Position numbers and translations under genes: made by a program. The notes under the pieces are model-generated. The model was given only the letters and a program-made list of their open reading frames with translations, had not been told where the DNA came from and made no database searches. Shown one piece after another: positions 44,739 to 53,529 of a DNA stretch of 64,000 nucleotides (within the stretch, counting starts at the first letter, position 1; every line of letters starts with the position of its first letter). Source of the stretch: Prevotellaceae bacterium HUN156 (lineage in GTDB: Bacteria > Bacteroidota > Bacteroidia > Bacteroidales > Bacteroidaceae); NCBI GenBank assembly GCA_900119285.1, contig FPIT01000004.1:281578-345577 (forward strand), written 5' to 3'.

Positions 44739-45590
44739 ATGGCAAACTGGTACGACAAATATTATAGTATCTACGGTAAACCTTTTAGTGAGGTTCCGCA
44801 GTATATTATCGATGAGACGTGTGAGCGATTGGCAAAGTTGCAAAGTGCTGAACCGCTAGCTTCTATTGTTGTTATTGCCTATAATGAGGAAACGCATCTG
44901 CAGGCCTGTCTGTGGGCACTGAGCGAGATTCAGTGTAAGTATCCGGTAGAGATAATCGGCGTTGATAACGACTCAAAGGATCGTACAGCAGAAATCTTTG
45001 AGAAGTCCGGAATACCTTATTATACAGAGTACCAACACTCTTGTGGCTATGCGCGTCGTTGTGGCTTGCAACATGCCAAGGGACGCTTCTATTTTGATGT
45101 AGATAGTGATACGCTCTATCCGCCACATTATTATGAGGTAATGCTGGAACATCTGCTGAAACCTGGTGTCAGTTGTGTTTCTGCGACATGGAGCTACTTC
45201 CCTGATGAAAACCATTCGAAGTTGTCTCTTCGTCTTTTCGAAATGGCACGCGACCTCTTCCTTTGGATTCAGCATTTCAAACGCCCAGAACTCAGTGTGC
45301 GTGGATTAGTGTTTGCTTATAATGCCGATTATGGGCGCAAGGAACCGTATCGTGTGGAGATTATTCGCGGTGAAGACGGTTCGATGGCATTGAATTTGAA
45401 GAAGTATGGACGCATCGTCTTTGTGCGTGATTGCCGTTGTCGCGCTATTACGGGTTATGGCACTATCGGCAATCAATCCATGTGGAAAAGCTTTATCGAC
45501 CATGTACGTATCCAGATGAAAGGCATAGGTCGCATCTTTCATAAGACCGACCATTACGATGATGATGAGAGTAACCTCGTTAAATCCTAA
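44739..45590 (+). CDS. GT2-family glycosyltransferase
   Basis: The 283-residue GT-A enzyme has an unusual N-terminal leader (MANWYDKYYSIYGKPFSEV, also found duplicated at 42673). It then has LASIVVIAYNEETHLQACLW, VDNDSKDRT, SCGYARRCGLQHAKGRFYFD and the metal motif DVDSDTLYP. The start at 44739 is preferred over an in-frame GTG at 44733. The C-terminal part (SFIDHVRIQMKGIGRIFH) may associate with the membrane. It follows licD closely and its last 11 bp overlap the convergent subtilase gene. Confidence 0.9.
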   Translation: MANWYDKYYSIYGKPFSEVPQYIIDETCERLAKLQSAEPLASIVVIAYNEETHLQACLWALSEIQCKYPVEIIGVDNDSKDRTAEIFEKSGIPYYTEYQHSCGYARRCGLQHAKGRFYFDVDSDTLYPPHYYEVMLEHLLKPGVSCVSATWSYFPDENHSKLSLRLFEMARDLFLWIQHFKRPELSVRGLVFAYNADYGRKEPYRVEIIRGEDGSMALNLKKYGRIVFVRDCRCRAITGYGTIGNQSMWKSFIDHVRIQMKGIGRIFHKTDHYDDDESNLVKS

Positions 45591-47769
45591 TTAGCGTAGA
45601 TCCAAGATTTCCTAATTGTACAACGTAGATTCCTTTGCTGATAATAGGCAAGGGGAGAGTGACGTTTGGCTGATTAGCAGAGATGTCGGTCTTATAGATG
45701 CATGCGCCACTTGTAGCATAAATGCTCACAGTGAGAGGCTTATCTGATGTTTTGTCGAACTTGATATGCAGCATGCCGTCTTGTGCCCAGATAGTTGCAT
45801 CTTGTGGCTCGTGATGACTAATCTCCTTGATATCCGTCATACTCAGGATATCCAATAAACCAGCATAGGCATCAATCTCACCATAGCCATATTTGTTGTT
45901 AGGGTAGGTGAGTTCTTCTTCCGGATGGCGACAGGTACGCTCCATGATGTTGACAATCTCGTTGCGTGTAAGGTCAGGTTTGGCTTGAAGCCAAAGGGCT
46001 ATTACACCAGCTACAACAGGACACGACATCGATGTACCGGAATCTGCTTTCCATGGATAGTTTCGTTCGTTGACATCACTATATTCAACAACTGAGCCCG
46101 TCTTGGTGGGGTTCGCTTCCAGATAAAAGCTGTTAAATGAAGAGGTGATGTTACGACCAGGAGCCGTCACTTCTGGTTTTGTCCTTCCGTCAAGTGAAGG
46201 ACCCATCGATGAGAAAGGACTCCATAATCCTGCTTGTTCATTAGAATAAGCATTCTCAACCCACTGACCGCTATAATGGTGGAAGTACCTGCGGTGTGTG
46301 GTAGAACCTACGCAAATAGGAGCAGTAAAGCAACCAGGTCCAAGGACATTGTGACCTCTTTGGGCTGCATTCCACTGTGCATCGATATTAAGGTTGGTGA
46401 AAGATGCTGATGAGTTTCCCAACAGCTCCACATGACGCTCACTGCCTGCTGCTACAATAGCGATGGGTGGCAACTTGTTGATTGTCTGGTTGCCCATGAG
46501 TGCCAATAGGTAGATGTGTCCTTGTTCATCAAAAGCTGACGGATAGCGTGTCAGTGTGGCTGCAAGACTGTCAGTGCCCATCACCAGTGTATCTGTGAGC
46601 AGTGATTGATCCTCAAATGCGGCGGTATTGATTTCTATTTGATGAGTGGGCGTTTCCCCTTCTTCTGCATAACCATAAAGGCGAAGCGTCATATCGCCAT
46701 CGCTCTTGACGCGATAGGTGGCCTGCTTCTGACTAGTCTTGAGAAAGGCACCGGCTGCTTCCGTACCAATAGGCTTCTCGATGTATGTGAGCGAGTTACT
46801 CTCATTGCCTGCAGATACAACAAGAATACGACCAGGTCCTTGCAGTCGTTCCAGAAAATCATTGTATAACAGGTCTTCGTCATCCATATAAGGAGTGTAT
46901 CCCTCGCTAAACGATGCCACACAGGGCTTACCCTGTTGCTCGGCAAAGTCGAAGAGATATTTAAAACCTAAAGCATCCGATGCTGAGGTGTATTTGTAAT
47001 AGTCTTTAGCGTCAATAAAAGCGGTGTCGCTAGTAACGGCATTAGCTACCAAACAAATGTCGCTTTCGAAAGCTATACCACGATAGGGTGTATTATAGCC
47101 GCTACCAGCAGCAATACCTGCAGTATGTGTGCCGTGTCCTTGCACTTTTCCGTCTACGGCATATTGACGTTCCAAGATGGCTGTAGCACCAATAAACTCG
47201 TTGCCAACAGGCAGAAGACTTTTATCCTCGTTAGGTGCTAACTGATCCCAGAAGGCTTTGATGCGATATTCGCTGAGTGATGCATCATTATAAAAGGTGG
47301 GATGTGTCAGGTCGAAACCGACATCCATCACGCCTACTACGACATCTTTACCGGTGAAGGCTGGATGTGATACTGTTGTCTCATAGACAGGAAGAATGTT
47401 GCTGACAGTAGCAACAGTGTCAAGTGTCAGATGAGCGCGTCCATTAGCCTCAATGCGTAGCACACTGGGCTCATCGCTAAGTTTGCCAATCTGCGACATG
47501 GGAATTGTGATGATGGCGATATCCCCCAATTGAGCATAGATGGTGGCACCATATTCTTGGAGTAACTCTTGTGTCAGCGTTTCACTCGTTCTCACGAATA
47601 CGGTAGTCAAGAAATCCTCCTCTTCGTTGGCACGTCTTACCAGTTCTGTTTTCTCTTTACTGACTTCTATGCGCTCTTTGAGCCATATTGACAACTTCTT
47701 GTTATTATCATGGGCTATGCCGTTTGTAATATTCAACAAGAGAAGCAAGGTAAGTGTTGTTGTCTTCAT
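45580..47769 (-). CDS. S8 subtilisin-like peptidase with T9SS C-terminal tail
   Basis: The 729-residue secreted serine peptidase has a signal peptide (TLTLLLLLNITNGIA), an inhibitor-like propeptide and a subtilase domain from about 135. The catalytic residues are Asp149 (GVMDVGFD), His212 (GHGTHTAGIAAG) and Ser580 (SGTSMSCPVVAGV). A large insertion of about 200 residues between His and Ser is typical of Bacteroidota subtilases. The last 75 residues (LTVSIYATSGACIYKTDI, GIYVVQLG) form a type-A T9SS sorting domain. It overlaps the upstream GT4 by 4 bp (ATGA), so it is translated with glycosyltransferases. Confidence 0.92.
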   Translation of the reverse strand: MKTTTLTLLLLLNITNGIAHDNNKKLSIWLKERIEVSKEKTELVRRANEEEDFLTTVFVRTSETLTQELLQEYGATIYAQLGDIAIITIPMSQIGKLSDEPSVLRIEANGRAHLTLDTVATVSNILPVYETTVSHPAFTGKDVVVGVMDVGFDLTHPTFYNDASLSEYRIKAFWDQLAPNEDKSLLPVGNEFIGATAILERQYAVDGKVQGHGTHTAGIAAGSGYNTPYRGIAFESDICLVANAVTSDTAFIDAKDYYKYTSASDALGFKYLFDFAEQQGKPCVASFSEGYTPYMDDEDLLYNDFLERLQGPGRILVVSAGNESNSLTYIEKPIGTEAAGAFLKTSQKQATYRVKSDGDMTLRLYGYAEEGETPTHQIEINTAAFEDQSLLTDTLVMGTDSLAATLTRYPSAFDEQGHIYLLALMGNQTINKLPPIAIVAAGSERHVELLGNSSASFTNLNIDAQWNAAQRGHNVLGPGCFTAPICVGSTTHRRYFHHYSGQWVENAYSNEQAGLWSPFSSMGPSLDGRTKPEVTAPGRNITSSFNSFYLEANPTKTGSVVEYSDVNERNYPWKADSGTSMSCPVVAGVIALWLQAKPDLTRNEIVNIMERTCRHPEEELTYPNNKYGYGEIDAYAGLLDILSMTDIKEISHHEPQDATIWAQDGMLHIKFDKTSDKPLTVSIYATSGACIYKTDISANQPNVTLPLPIISKGIYVVQLGNLGSTLIRI

Positions 47770-48941
47770 AGCGTGAGGGTATTAAGGGCTGCAAAGTATT
47801 CTTTTGCATAGGTATCCTTGTCAAACTGCAGCGAACGCTTAAGACTGGCTTCTGCCATTTCCTTTCGCTTGGCGGGAGATTCAAAAAGATCGTCAATGGC
47901 TGTCGCCAACTGCTTGGTTAATTGTTCTCTTTCAACAAGTGTGGCTACGCCTTCGCAGATTTCAGGAATTCCACCACTTATTGTGGTAATTAGTGGAAGT
48001 CCTGCCGCCATTGCTTCTGCAACAGTAAGTCCGAAGGGTTCTTCCCACAGCGATGGCACTATCGCTAAATCGCCTGCTTTCAGATAGGATGGTATCTGCT
48101 GATAGTCCACGAATCCAGTGAAGATAACCTGTTCTCTAATATCTTCGCAGGCTTTCTCTAATCGCTCTGCGAAGGGCGATTGATGAGTATCGTTACCATA
48201 GAAACTGGCTCCGATAACCAGTAGCTTGATATGTTTCCGACAAGCCGTTTGGCCAATAGCTTCTATCAGTTCCAGGATACCTTTCTCTGGTGTGAGTCGA
48301 CCACTATAGACAATGACGAAATCCTCGCTATGAAGTCCCAGCGCTTGTCGCTCCTTAGGCTGTGCGTCGTAGAATCTTCGGGTATCTATTCCGTTGAGCA
48401 CTGTTACACATTTGGAGTCATTGGAGTTGATACTCCTGACGCATCTTGTCACATACTCTGAGGTGTTGATGATGAGCGATGTGCCATCATATATCTCCTG
48501 ATATTGACGCACCTTATTGTTCAGATAATCGTTCTCCTGATGAATCACCATGGGCACTCCTAATGACTTCAGTCGGAGCACATAGCCTGGACGATTCTCT
48601 ATCAGCAATAGGTCGTAGTGGCTCTTCTTGATATCCTGGATGATGCGCCATAGGAAATATTCTGTGGTGCTGTCGTAGTAGCCATTTGCATGTCTCCACG
48701 AGTAGATTTTTTTGCAGACCTTACTCCAAATGCTGTGCAGGTCAATGAATCGGTAGTGATTGATGGTAGACTTAATAGCCTCGTGGACTTCTGCTTGTGG
48801 GTGAGCCATTGAGTAGACTGTGATGTCGTGCAGACGATGCGTGTCGTTATATGCTAGACAGAAATCTAGCAGATTCTCAACAGCTCCTCCCTTGACGGCA
48901 GGAACGGGCAGTCGTCCCGATGTCAGTATGGCTATTTTCAT
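47766..48941 (-). CDS. GT4-family glycosyltransferase
   Basis: The 391-residue GT-B enzyme begins KIAILTSGRLPVPAVKGGAV (acceptor loop with GG). The donor domain has VIVYSGRLTPEKGILELIEA, VIGASFYGND and the donor motif EEPFGLTVAEAMAAGLPLIT. It likely transfers a hexose onto a surface glycan. Its stop overlaps the subtilase start and its start overlaps the fucosyltransferase-like stop, both by 4 bp, so it is embedded in a tightly coupled run that begins with aguB. Confidence 0.9.
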   Translation of the reverse strand: MKIAILTSGRLPVPAVKGGAVENLLDFCLAYNDTHRLHDITVYSMAHPQAEVHEAIKSTINHYRFIDLHSIWSKVCKKIYSWRHANGYYDSTTEYFLWRIIQDIKKSHYDLLLIENRPGYVLRLKSLGVPMVIHQENDYLNNKVRQYQEIYDGTSLIINTSEYVTRCVRSINSNDSKCVTVLNGIDTRRFYDAQPKERQALGLHSEDFVIVYSGRLTPEKGILELIEAIGQTACRKHIKLLVIGASFYGNDTHQSPFAERLEKACEDIREQVIFTGFVDYQQIPSYLKAGDLAIVPSLWEEPFGLTVAEAMAAGLPLITTISGGIPEICEGVATLVEREQLTKQLATAIDDLFESPAKRKEMAEASLKRSLQFDKDTYAKEYFAALNTLTL

Positions 48942-49789
48942 AGGCCTTTCGTCCAGTATTCTTCCGTATTTTCCCCACTGGCAAAGTGGTAGAAGTCTTC
49001 CACTACCGAGAAGTCGTTGTCTGTCAGCTGCTGGTCGCGTGTCTTAATGAAGCATAGCGGCACTTCTCCGATAAACGAGGCCCAACGACTGTAAGTGCTC
49101 CATGGGCCTAAGATGCGGTCGCACAGAGTCAGAGTATATAGGTCGAGTATATCGCCTGATGGCTCCTTGCCGAAACGATAGCAGCGACATCCTTCAAACA
49201 CATTGGTGTCAAACGGAGCGTTGCTACTGATGAAGAAGGCTACCTTACGGTCAGCATAGATGTTTTGCAGTTGGAGCATAAAGTGGTGAAACTCCTCCAG
49301 CGTATAATAGTAGCGCCCGTCGCGCCAGGTCTGGTAGTCTCCATGGCGGATGTGTACGCCAATCACGAAGTCGGCATCCTTTCTGATATCACTGATAAGA
49401 TGCTGTGCTTTCTCCATGATTTCCTCGCGCGGTCTGAAAATATGCTGTAGCTCTTTCTTCGTTGCTTTCAGATTGCTGGCATCAGTCATGGTCTGCCAGC
49501 CTTTGGTGAATCTCAGGAATTTGAATATCCTGTCCCACCGCTTGCTGTGCGTTACTTTCCACGTCAGCCCTTTATAGTTGTTCCAACCATTGCCTCGCTC
49601 CAAGTACCATTTGTGCCATAGTGGAAACCAGATGTACTTGCAGCGAAGCAGGTTGGGAAAGTCTTCGATAGTCCAGTCGAAGAAAAGAATCACCATGCGC
49701 TTGTTTTCTGCCACACACTGCGCCACAGAGGCTACGTAGGTCCATAGCCTGTTGCAAGTCTGTCCAGGTGCGTCGCAGATGACTCTCAT
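48938..49789 (-). CDS. Fucosyltransferase-like glycosyltransferase (GT11/GT65-type fold)
   Basis: The 283-residue protein begins MRVICDAPGQTCNRLWTYVA, like the G-x-GNR/GQxCNRL start of the alpha-fucosyltransferase superfamily. The core donor motif VIGVHIRHGDYQTWRDGRYY (HxRxGDY) binds GDP-fucose in that superfamily, and a late block ILGPWSTYSRWASF also fits. It probably adds fucose or a related sugar to the surface glycan. The ATG at 49789 lies 10 bp after the glnN stop; the frame stays open upstream into glnN but family similarity begins here. Confidence 0.72.
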   Translation of the reverse strand: MRVICDAPGQTCNRLWTYVASVAQCVAENKRMVILFFDWTIEDFPNLLRCKYIWFPLWHKWYLERGNGWNNYKGLTWKVTHSKRWDRIFKFLRFTKGWQTMTDASNLKATKKELQHIFRPREEIMEKAQHLISDIRKDADFVIGVHIRHGDYQTWRDGRYYYTLEEFHHFMLQLQNIYADRKVAFFISSNAPFDTNVFEGCRCYRFGKEPSGDILDLYTLTLCDRILGPWSTYSRWASFIGEVPLCFIKTRDQQLTDNDFSVVEDFYHFASGENTEEYWTKGL

Positions 49790-49799
49790 AGTTCTATTG

Positions 49800-52007
49800 T
49801 TATCTGATGAACAACAATTCTCGATACTTAGGCAACGTCCACAGTCCGTCTTCCACAATCAGTTCCAGCTTGTCAATCTCCTTGCGGATAGCTTCCATGT
49901 GGGGACAAACGGTGTCGTGATATTGGATGGCGCGTTGGTGGATGTCCTCGATGCGGTTTGCCACACGACGTGCCTCAGTAAGGTCTTCTACCAGTTGCTC
50001 TATCTTTTCCGTACGCTCGGCAATCTCTTCGATGAGCTTGATGTTACGGGCAGAGAGCTTGGTAGCCTTCTCTGTATTGAACACGGCTGACGAGAAGATG
50101 TCTTTCATGCCTTGTACATTCTTGATAAGCTGACTCTGGTAGTGAGTAGATACAGGGATGATATGATTCATGGCGAGGTCACCAAGAACGCGTGCCTCAA
50201 TCTGTACGGTCTTGACGTATGTCTCCCATTTCACTTCGTTGCGAGCCTCCAGTTCCTTCTTGTTCATAACCTTGGTGCTTTCAAACATCTTGATGCTTGA
50301 GTCGTCAAGGTAATGCTCGAAGATGACAGGGCAAGACTTCTCAACGTCTAGTCCGCGTTTAGCAGCCTCTACTACCCATTCATCGCTGTATCCGTTGCCG
50401 TCGAAGCGGATGGGCTTACAAGTCTTTACGTCATCCTTCAGTACTTCGAGGATAGCGGGAATCTTGCCTTCTCCTTTGGCAATCTTAGCATCTACGCGCT
50501 CTTTGAAAGAGGTCAGCGCTTCTGCCATTGCAGCGTTCAGCGCAATCATGGCTGAGGCGCAGTTGACGCTTGAACCAGGAGCACGGAACTCGAAGCGGTT
50601 ACCAGTGAATGCAAAAGGACTGGTTCTGTTTCTGTCTGTATTATCTACTATCAGGTCGGGAATCTGGGGAATATCAATCTCCATACCCTGCTTACCTTTC
50701 AGGTTGAAGAGCTCGTTCTTGTCTGATTCCTCAATGTGGTTCAGCAGTTCTGTGAGCTGAGTACCCAGGAATGAGCTGATGATAGCAGGAGGAGCCTCGT
50801 TGCCACCCAGACGGTGAGCGTTTGTAGCACTCATGATAGATGCTTTCAGCAGTCCATTGTGTTTATATACTGCCATCAGCGTTTCTACGATAAATACCAC
50901 GAAGCGTAGGTTCTCTTCAGGAGTCTTGCCAGGAGCATGCAGCAGTGCGCCGTTATCTGCGCTCAGACTCCAGTTGTTGTGCTTACCGCTGCCATTGATG
51001 CCGTCGAAGGGTTTCTCGTGCAGCAATACGCGGAAACCATGCTTGCGAGCCACCTTTTTCATCAGCGACATCAGCAGCATGTTATGGTCTACAGCCAAGT
51101 TACATTCCTCAAAGATAGGTGCCAACTCAAACTGGTTAGGAGCCACCTCATTGTGACGTGTCTTCACAGGAATAGCCAATTCCAGGGCTTGAATTTCCAA
51201 GTCTTTCATGAAGGCCTGAACACGATCAGGGATAGTACCAAAGTAGTGGTCATCCATCTGTTGGTTCTTGGCACTCTCGTGACCCATCAGTGTGCGACCG
51301 GTCATCAGCAGGTCAGGACGAGCAGAGTATAGACCCTCATCCACGAGGAAGTATTCCTGCTCCCATCCAAGGTTCACCTGTACCTTTGTTACATCATCAT
51401 AGAAATATTGGCAAACGTCCTTAGCTGCCTTGCCTACAGCATGCAGTGCACGCAGTAGTGGGGCCTTATAGTCGAGGGCTTCACCTGTATAGGCGATAAA
51501 GATAGTGGGGATACACAGTGTGTCGTCGATGATGAAGACAGGACTGGTGGGATCCCAGGCTGAGTAGCCACGAGCTTCAAAAGTATTTCTGATACCACCA
51601 TTAGGGAAGCTGGATGCGTCGGGCTCCTGTTGTACGAGCAGTTTTCCGCTAAACTTCTCTATCATACCGCCCTTGCCGTCGTGCTCTACAAAAGCATCGT
51701 GCTTCTCGGCAGTACCTTCGGTTAATGGTTGAAACCAGTGCGTATAGTGGGTGACACCCATCTCCAGTGCCCATTTCTTCATGCCGTCAGCTACTGCGTC
51801 GGCTATTGAGCGGTCCAGTCGTGCACCATTATCCATCACGTCAATCATCTTGTCGTAGATGGCTTTGGGCAGGTATTTATACATCTTCTCTTTATTGAAG
51901 ACGTACTTACCAAAATACTCTGAAGGACGCTCCTGAGGAACCTTTACGTCTACTGCTTTCTTTTTGAATGCTTCTTCTACTACCTGAAATCTTAAGTTGT
52001 TTGCCAT
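49800..52007 (-). CDS. glnN: Glutamine synthetase type III
   Basis: This enzyme makes glutamine from glutamate, ammonia and ATP. The 735-residue length and the sequence are those of the large GSIII (GlnN) class found in Bacteroidota and cyanobacteria, not the 470-residue GSI. Landmarks are EYFGKYVFNKEKMYKYL near the start, NLGWEQEYFLVDEGLY (metal-binding glutamates), TRHNEVAPNQFELAPIFEEC, INGSGKHNNWSL (ammonia/glutamate loop) and NRTSPFAFTGNRFEFRAPGS. It starts 1 bp after the aguB stop, so it is probably in one operon with an ammonia-releasing amidase. Confidence 0.97.
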   Translation of the reverse strand: MANNLRFQVVEEAFKKKAVDVKVPQERPSEYFGKYVFNKEKMYKYLPKAIYDKMIDVMDNGARLDRSIADAVADGMKKWALEMGVTHYTHWFQPLTEGTAEKHDAFVEHDGKGGMIEKFSGKLLVQQEPDASSFPNGGIRNTFEARGYSAWDPTSPVFIIDDTLCIPTIFIAYTGEALDYKAPLLRALHAVGKAAKDVCQYFYDDVTKVQVNLGWEQEYFLVDEGLYSARPDLLMTGRTLMGHESAKNQQMDDHYFGTIPDRVQAFMKDLEIQALELAIPVKTRHNEVAPNQFELAPIFEECNLAVDHNMLLMSLMKKVARKHGFRVLLHEKPFDGINGSGKHNNWSLSADNGALLHAPGKTPEENLRFVVFIVETLMAVYKHNGLLKASIMSATNAHRLGGNEAPPAIISSFLGTQLTELLNHIEESDKNELFNLKGKQGMEIDIPQIPDLIVDNTDRNRTSPFAFTGNRFEFRAPGSSVNCASAMIALNAAMAEALTSFKERVDAKIAKGEGKIPAILEVLKDDVKTCKPIRFDGNGYSDEWVVEAAKRGLDVEKSCPVIFEHYLDDSSIKMFESTKVMNKKELEARNEVKWETYVKTVQIEARVLGDLAMNHIIPVSTHYQSQLIKNVQGMKDIFSSAVFNTEKATKLSARNIKLIEEIAERTEKIEQLVEDLTEARRVANRIEDIHQRAIQYHDTVCPHMEAIRKEIDKLELIVEDGLWTLPKYRELLFIR

Positions 52008-52008
52008 G

Positions 52009-52863
52009 TTAGTCTATGAATCGTTTCGTAATATTTTCGTATGCTTCTATTCTTCTGTCTCTGAGGAAGGGCCACCAGCGGCGCACCTGTTCTGAGCGCT
52101 GCATATCCACCTCCACAATCGTTTCTACTTCTTGGTCTTTGGGAGCCTCGTAGAGCAGTTCTCCCTGTGGACCAGCCACAAATGATGTTCCCCAGAAGGG
52201 CACACCGTCTTCTTCGCCAACGCGATTAACTGTCACTACGGGTAGTCCATTGGCTACAGCGTGGCCGCGCTGTACAGTCTGCCAAGCCATGCGCTGGCGT
52301 TCCTGTTCGTCTTTCGTGTCGTGGGGATCATAGCCGATAGCAGTGGGGTAGATGAGCAACTCTGCTCCTGCCAGTGCCATCAGTCTGGCTGCCTCAGGAT
52401 ACCACTGATCCCAACATACCAATACGCCTAAGCGACCCACACTAGTATTGATGGGTTGGAAACCTAAGTCGCCAGGAGTGAAGTAGAACTTCTCATAGTA
52501 TCCGGGATCATCGGGAATATGCATCTTGCGATACTTTCCTGCCATGCTACCGTCTTTCTCTAGCACAACGGCTGTGTTATGATACAATCCAGGGGCGCGA
52601 CGCTCAAACAATGAGGTAACAATTACTACCTGCAGTTCCTTAGCCAATGCTCCATAGAATTCTGTTGAGGGACCGGGGATAGGTTCTGCCTGATTAAATG
52701 TATCTACATTCTCATCCTGGCAGAAGTATAATCCGTTGTGTAATTCTTGTAGTACAACGAGTTCTGCACCTTGCTGAGCCAACTGTCTGATTTTCTCAGC
52801 CAGGCGTCGCTTATTGTCCTCTCTGTCAGCCGTATTATGCTGTTGAATGATACCTATTTTCAT
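52009..52863 (-). CDS. aguB: N-carbamoylputrescine amidase
   Basis: This nitrilase-superfamily enzyme hydrolyses N-carbamoylputrescine to putrescine, CO2 and ammonia. The 284-residue protein has the catalytic triad Glu40 (VVLQELHNGLYF), Lys113 (KYRKMHIPDDPGYYEKFYF) and Cys150 (GVLVCWDQWYPEAARL). The block HIPDDPGYYEKFYFTPGD is specific for the AguB subgroup. The partner enzyme aguA is encoded at 53526-54497 on the same strand, separated by a plus-strand metallopeptidase-like gene. It heads the minus-strand run aguB-glnN-glycosyltransferases-subtilase. Confidence 0.93.
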   Translation of the reverse strand: MKIGIIQQHNTADREDNKRRLAEKIRQLAQQGAELVVLQELHNGLYFCQDENVDTFNQAEPIPGPSTEFYGALAKELQVVIVTSLFERRAPGLYHNTAVVLEKDGSMAGKYRKMHIPDDPGYYEKFYFTPGDLGFQPINTSVGRLGVLVCWDQWYPEAARLMALAGAELLIYPTAIGYDPHDTKDEQERQRMAWQTVQRGHAVANGLPVVTVNRVGEEDGVPFWGTSFVAGPQGELLYEAPKDQEVETIVEVDMQRSEQVRRWWPFLRDRRIEAYENITKRFID

Positions 52864-52894
52864 AAGCTCGGTTTTCGTTCCTTATTTAGCAGTG

Positions 52895-52974
52895 CAAAAT
52901 TACAATATTTTTTTCGTTATCCCAATTTTTTTGTTGTTTTTTCAACTCTGTTTGAGAAAAAGGATGTACTTTTG
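52895..52974. promoter_or_regulatory. Divergent promoters: aguB (minus) and YgjP-like gene (plus)
   Basis: On the minus strand TAATTTTG (complement of 52895-52902) lies 31 bp upstream of aguB. On the plus strand TACTTTTG at 52967-52974 lies 9 bp before the ATG at 52984, leaving almost no leader. Confidence 0.6.
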
Positions 52975-52983
52975 CACCCGATT

Positions 52984-53529
52984 ATGACCATACAGATTAC
53001 CTATAGGAGAACGTGCAGGCTTTCTATGCGCATCGTGAAAAATGGCGATGTGCATGTATCGGTACCTATAGGTATGTCTAAGTCACAGGTAGAAAGATTT
53101 ATCGAAGAACATGCCGACTGGATAGCCAAAGCCCGCCAGAATACCAGTGAGCGACAGCAGCGGCGCATGGCTTTCTTCCAACAACTTCCCTTGCAGACTA
53201 CAGCCCAAAAGGCTTCTGCACTCCGCAGATTGATGACAATGGTGGCTCCGATGATAGAGCGTCATGCCAAAGAGATGGGTGTCAGTCCTAAGCGTATCAC
53301 TGCCAGAGCTATGATTTCGCGATGGGGTATGTGTAATGTCAAGACGGGTAGTATCTGTTTGTCATACTACCTCTTGCTGTTGCCCGAATGGTGTGTAGAA
53401 CATGTTGTGGTCCACGAGCTATGCCATCTCTTAGAACCCAGTCATAGCGCCCGTTTCCATGCACTTATGGACCGCTACTTCCCCCGTTGGAGGGAAGCAC
53501 GCCGAGAAACACGCAAAATCTCGCTTTAG
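52984..53529 (+). CDS. YgjP-like (M48/DUF45) metal-dependent hydrolase
   Basis: The 181-residue protein has an N-terminal beta-rich part (YRRTCRLSMRIVKNGDVHVS, VSVPIGMSKSQVERFIEEH) and a C-terminal zinc-peptidase motif VVVHELCHLLEPSHSARFHA, giving HExxH with a third His downstream. SRWGMCNVKTGSICLSYYLL is the typical SRWGSC-type block of the YgjP/SprT-like family. It is a likely zinc-dependent peptidase or hydrolase with unknown substrate. The start at 52984 is chosen because the earlier open frame runs through aguB and its promoter. Its 3' end overlaps aguA by 4 bp on the opposite strand. Confidence 0.85.
   Translation: MTIQITYRRTCRLSMRIVKNGDVHVSVPIGMSKSQVERFIEEHADWIAKARQNTSERQQRRMAFFQQLPLQTTAQKASALRRLMTMVAPMIERHAKEMGVSPKRITARAMISRWGMCNVKTGSICLSYYLLLLPEWCVEHVVVHELCHLLEPSHSARFHALMDRYFPRWREARRETRKISL

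Noticed and set aside
52771..52983. Long N-terminal extension of the YgjP-like gene
   Set aside because: It runs antisense through aguB and contains both divergent promoters.
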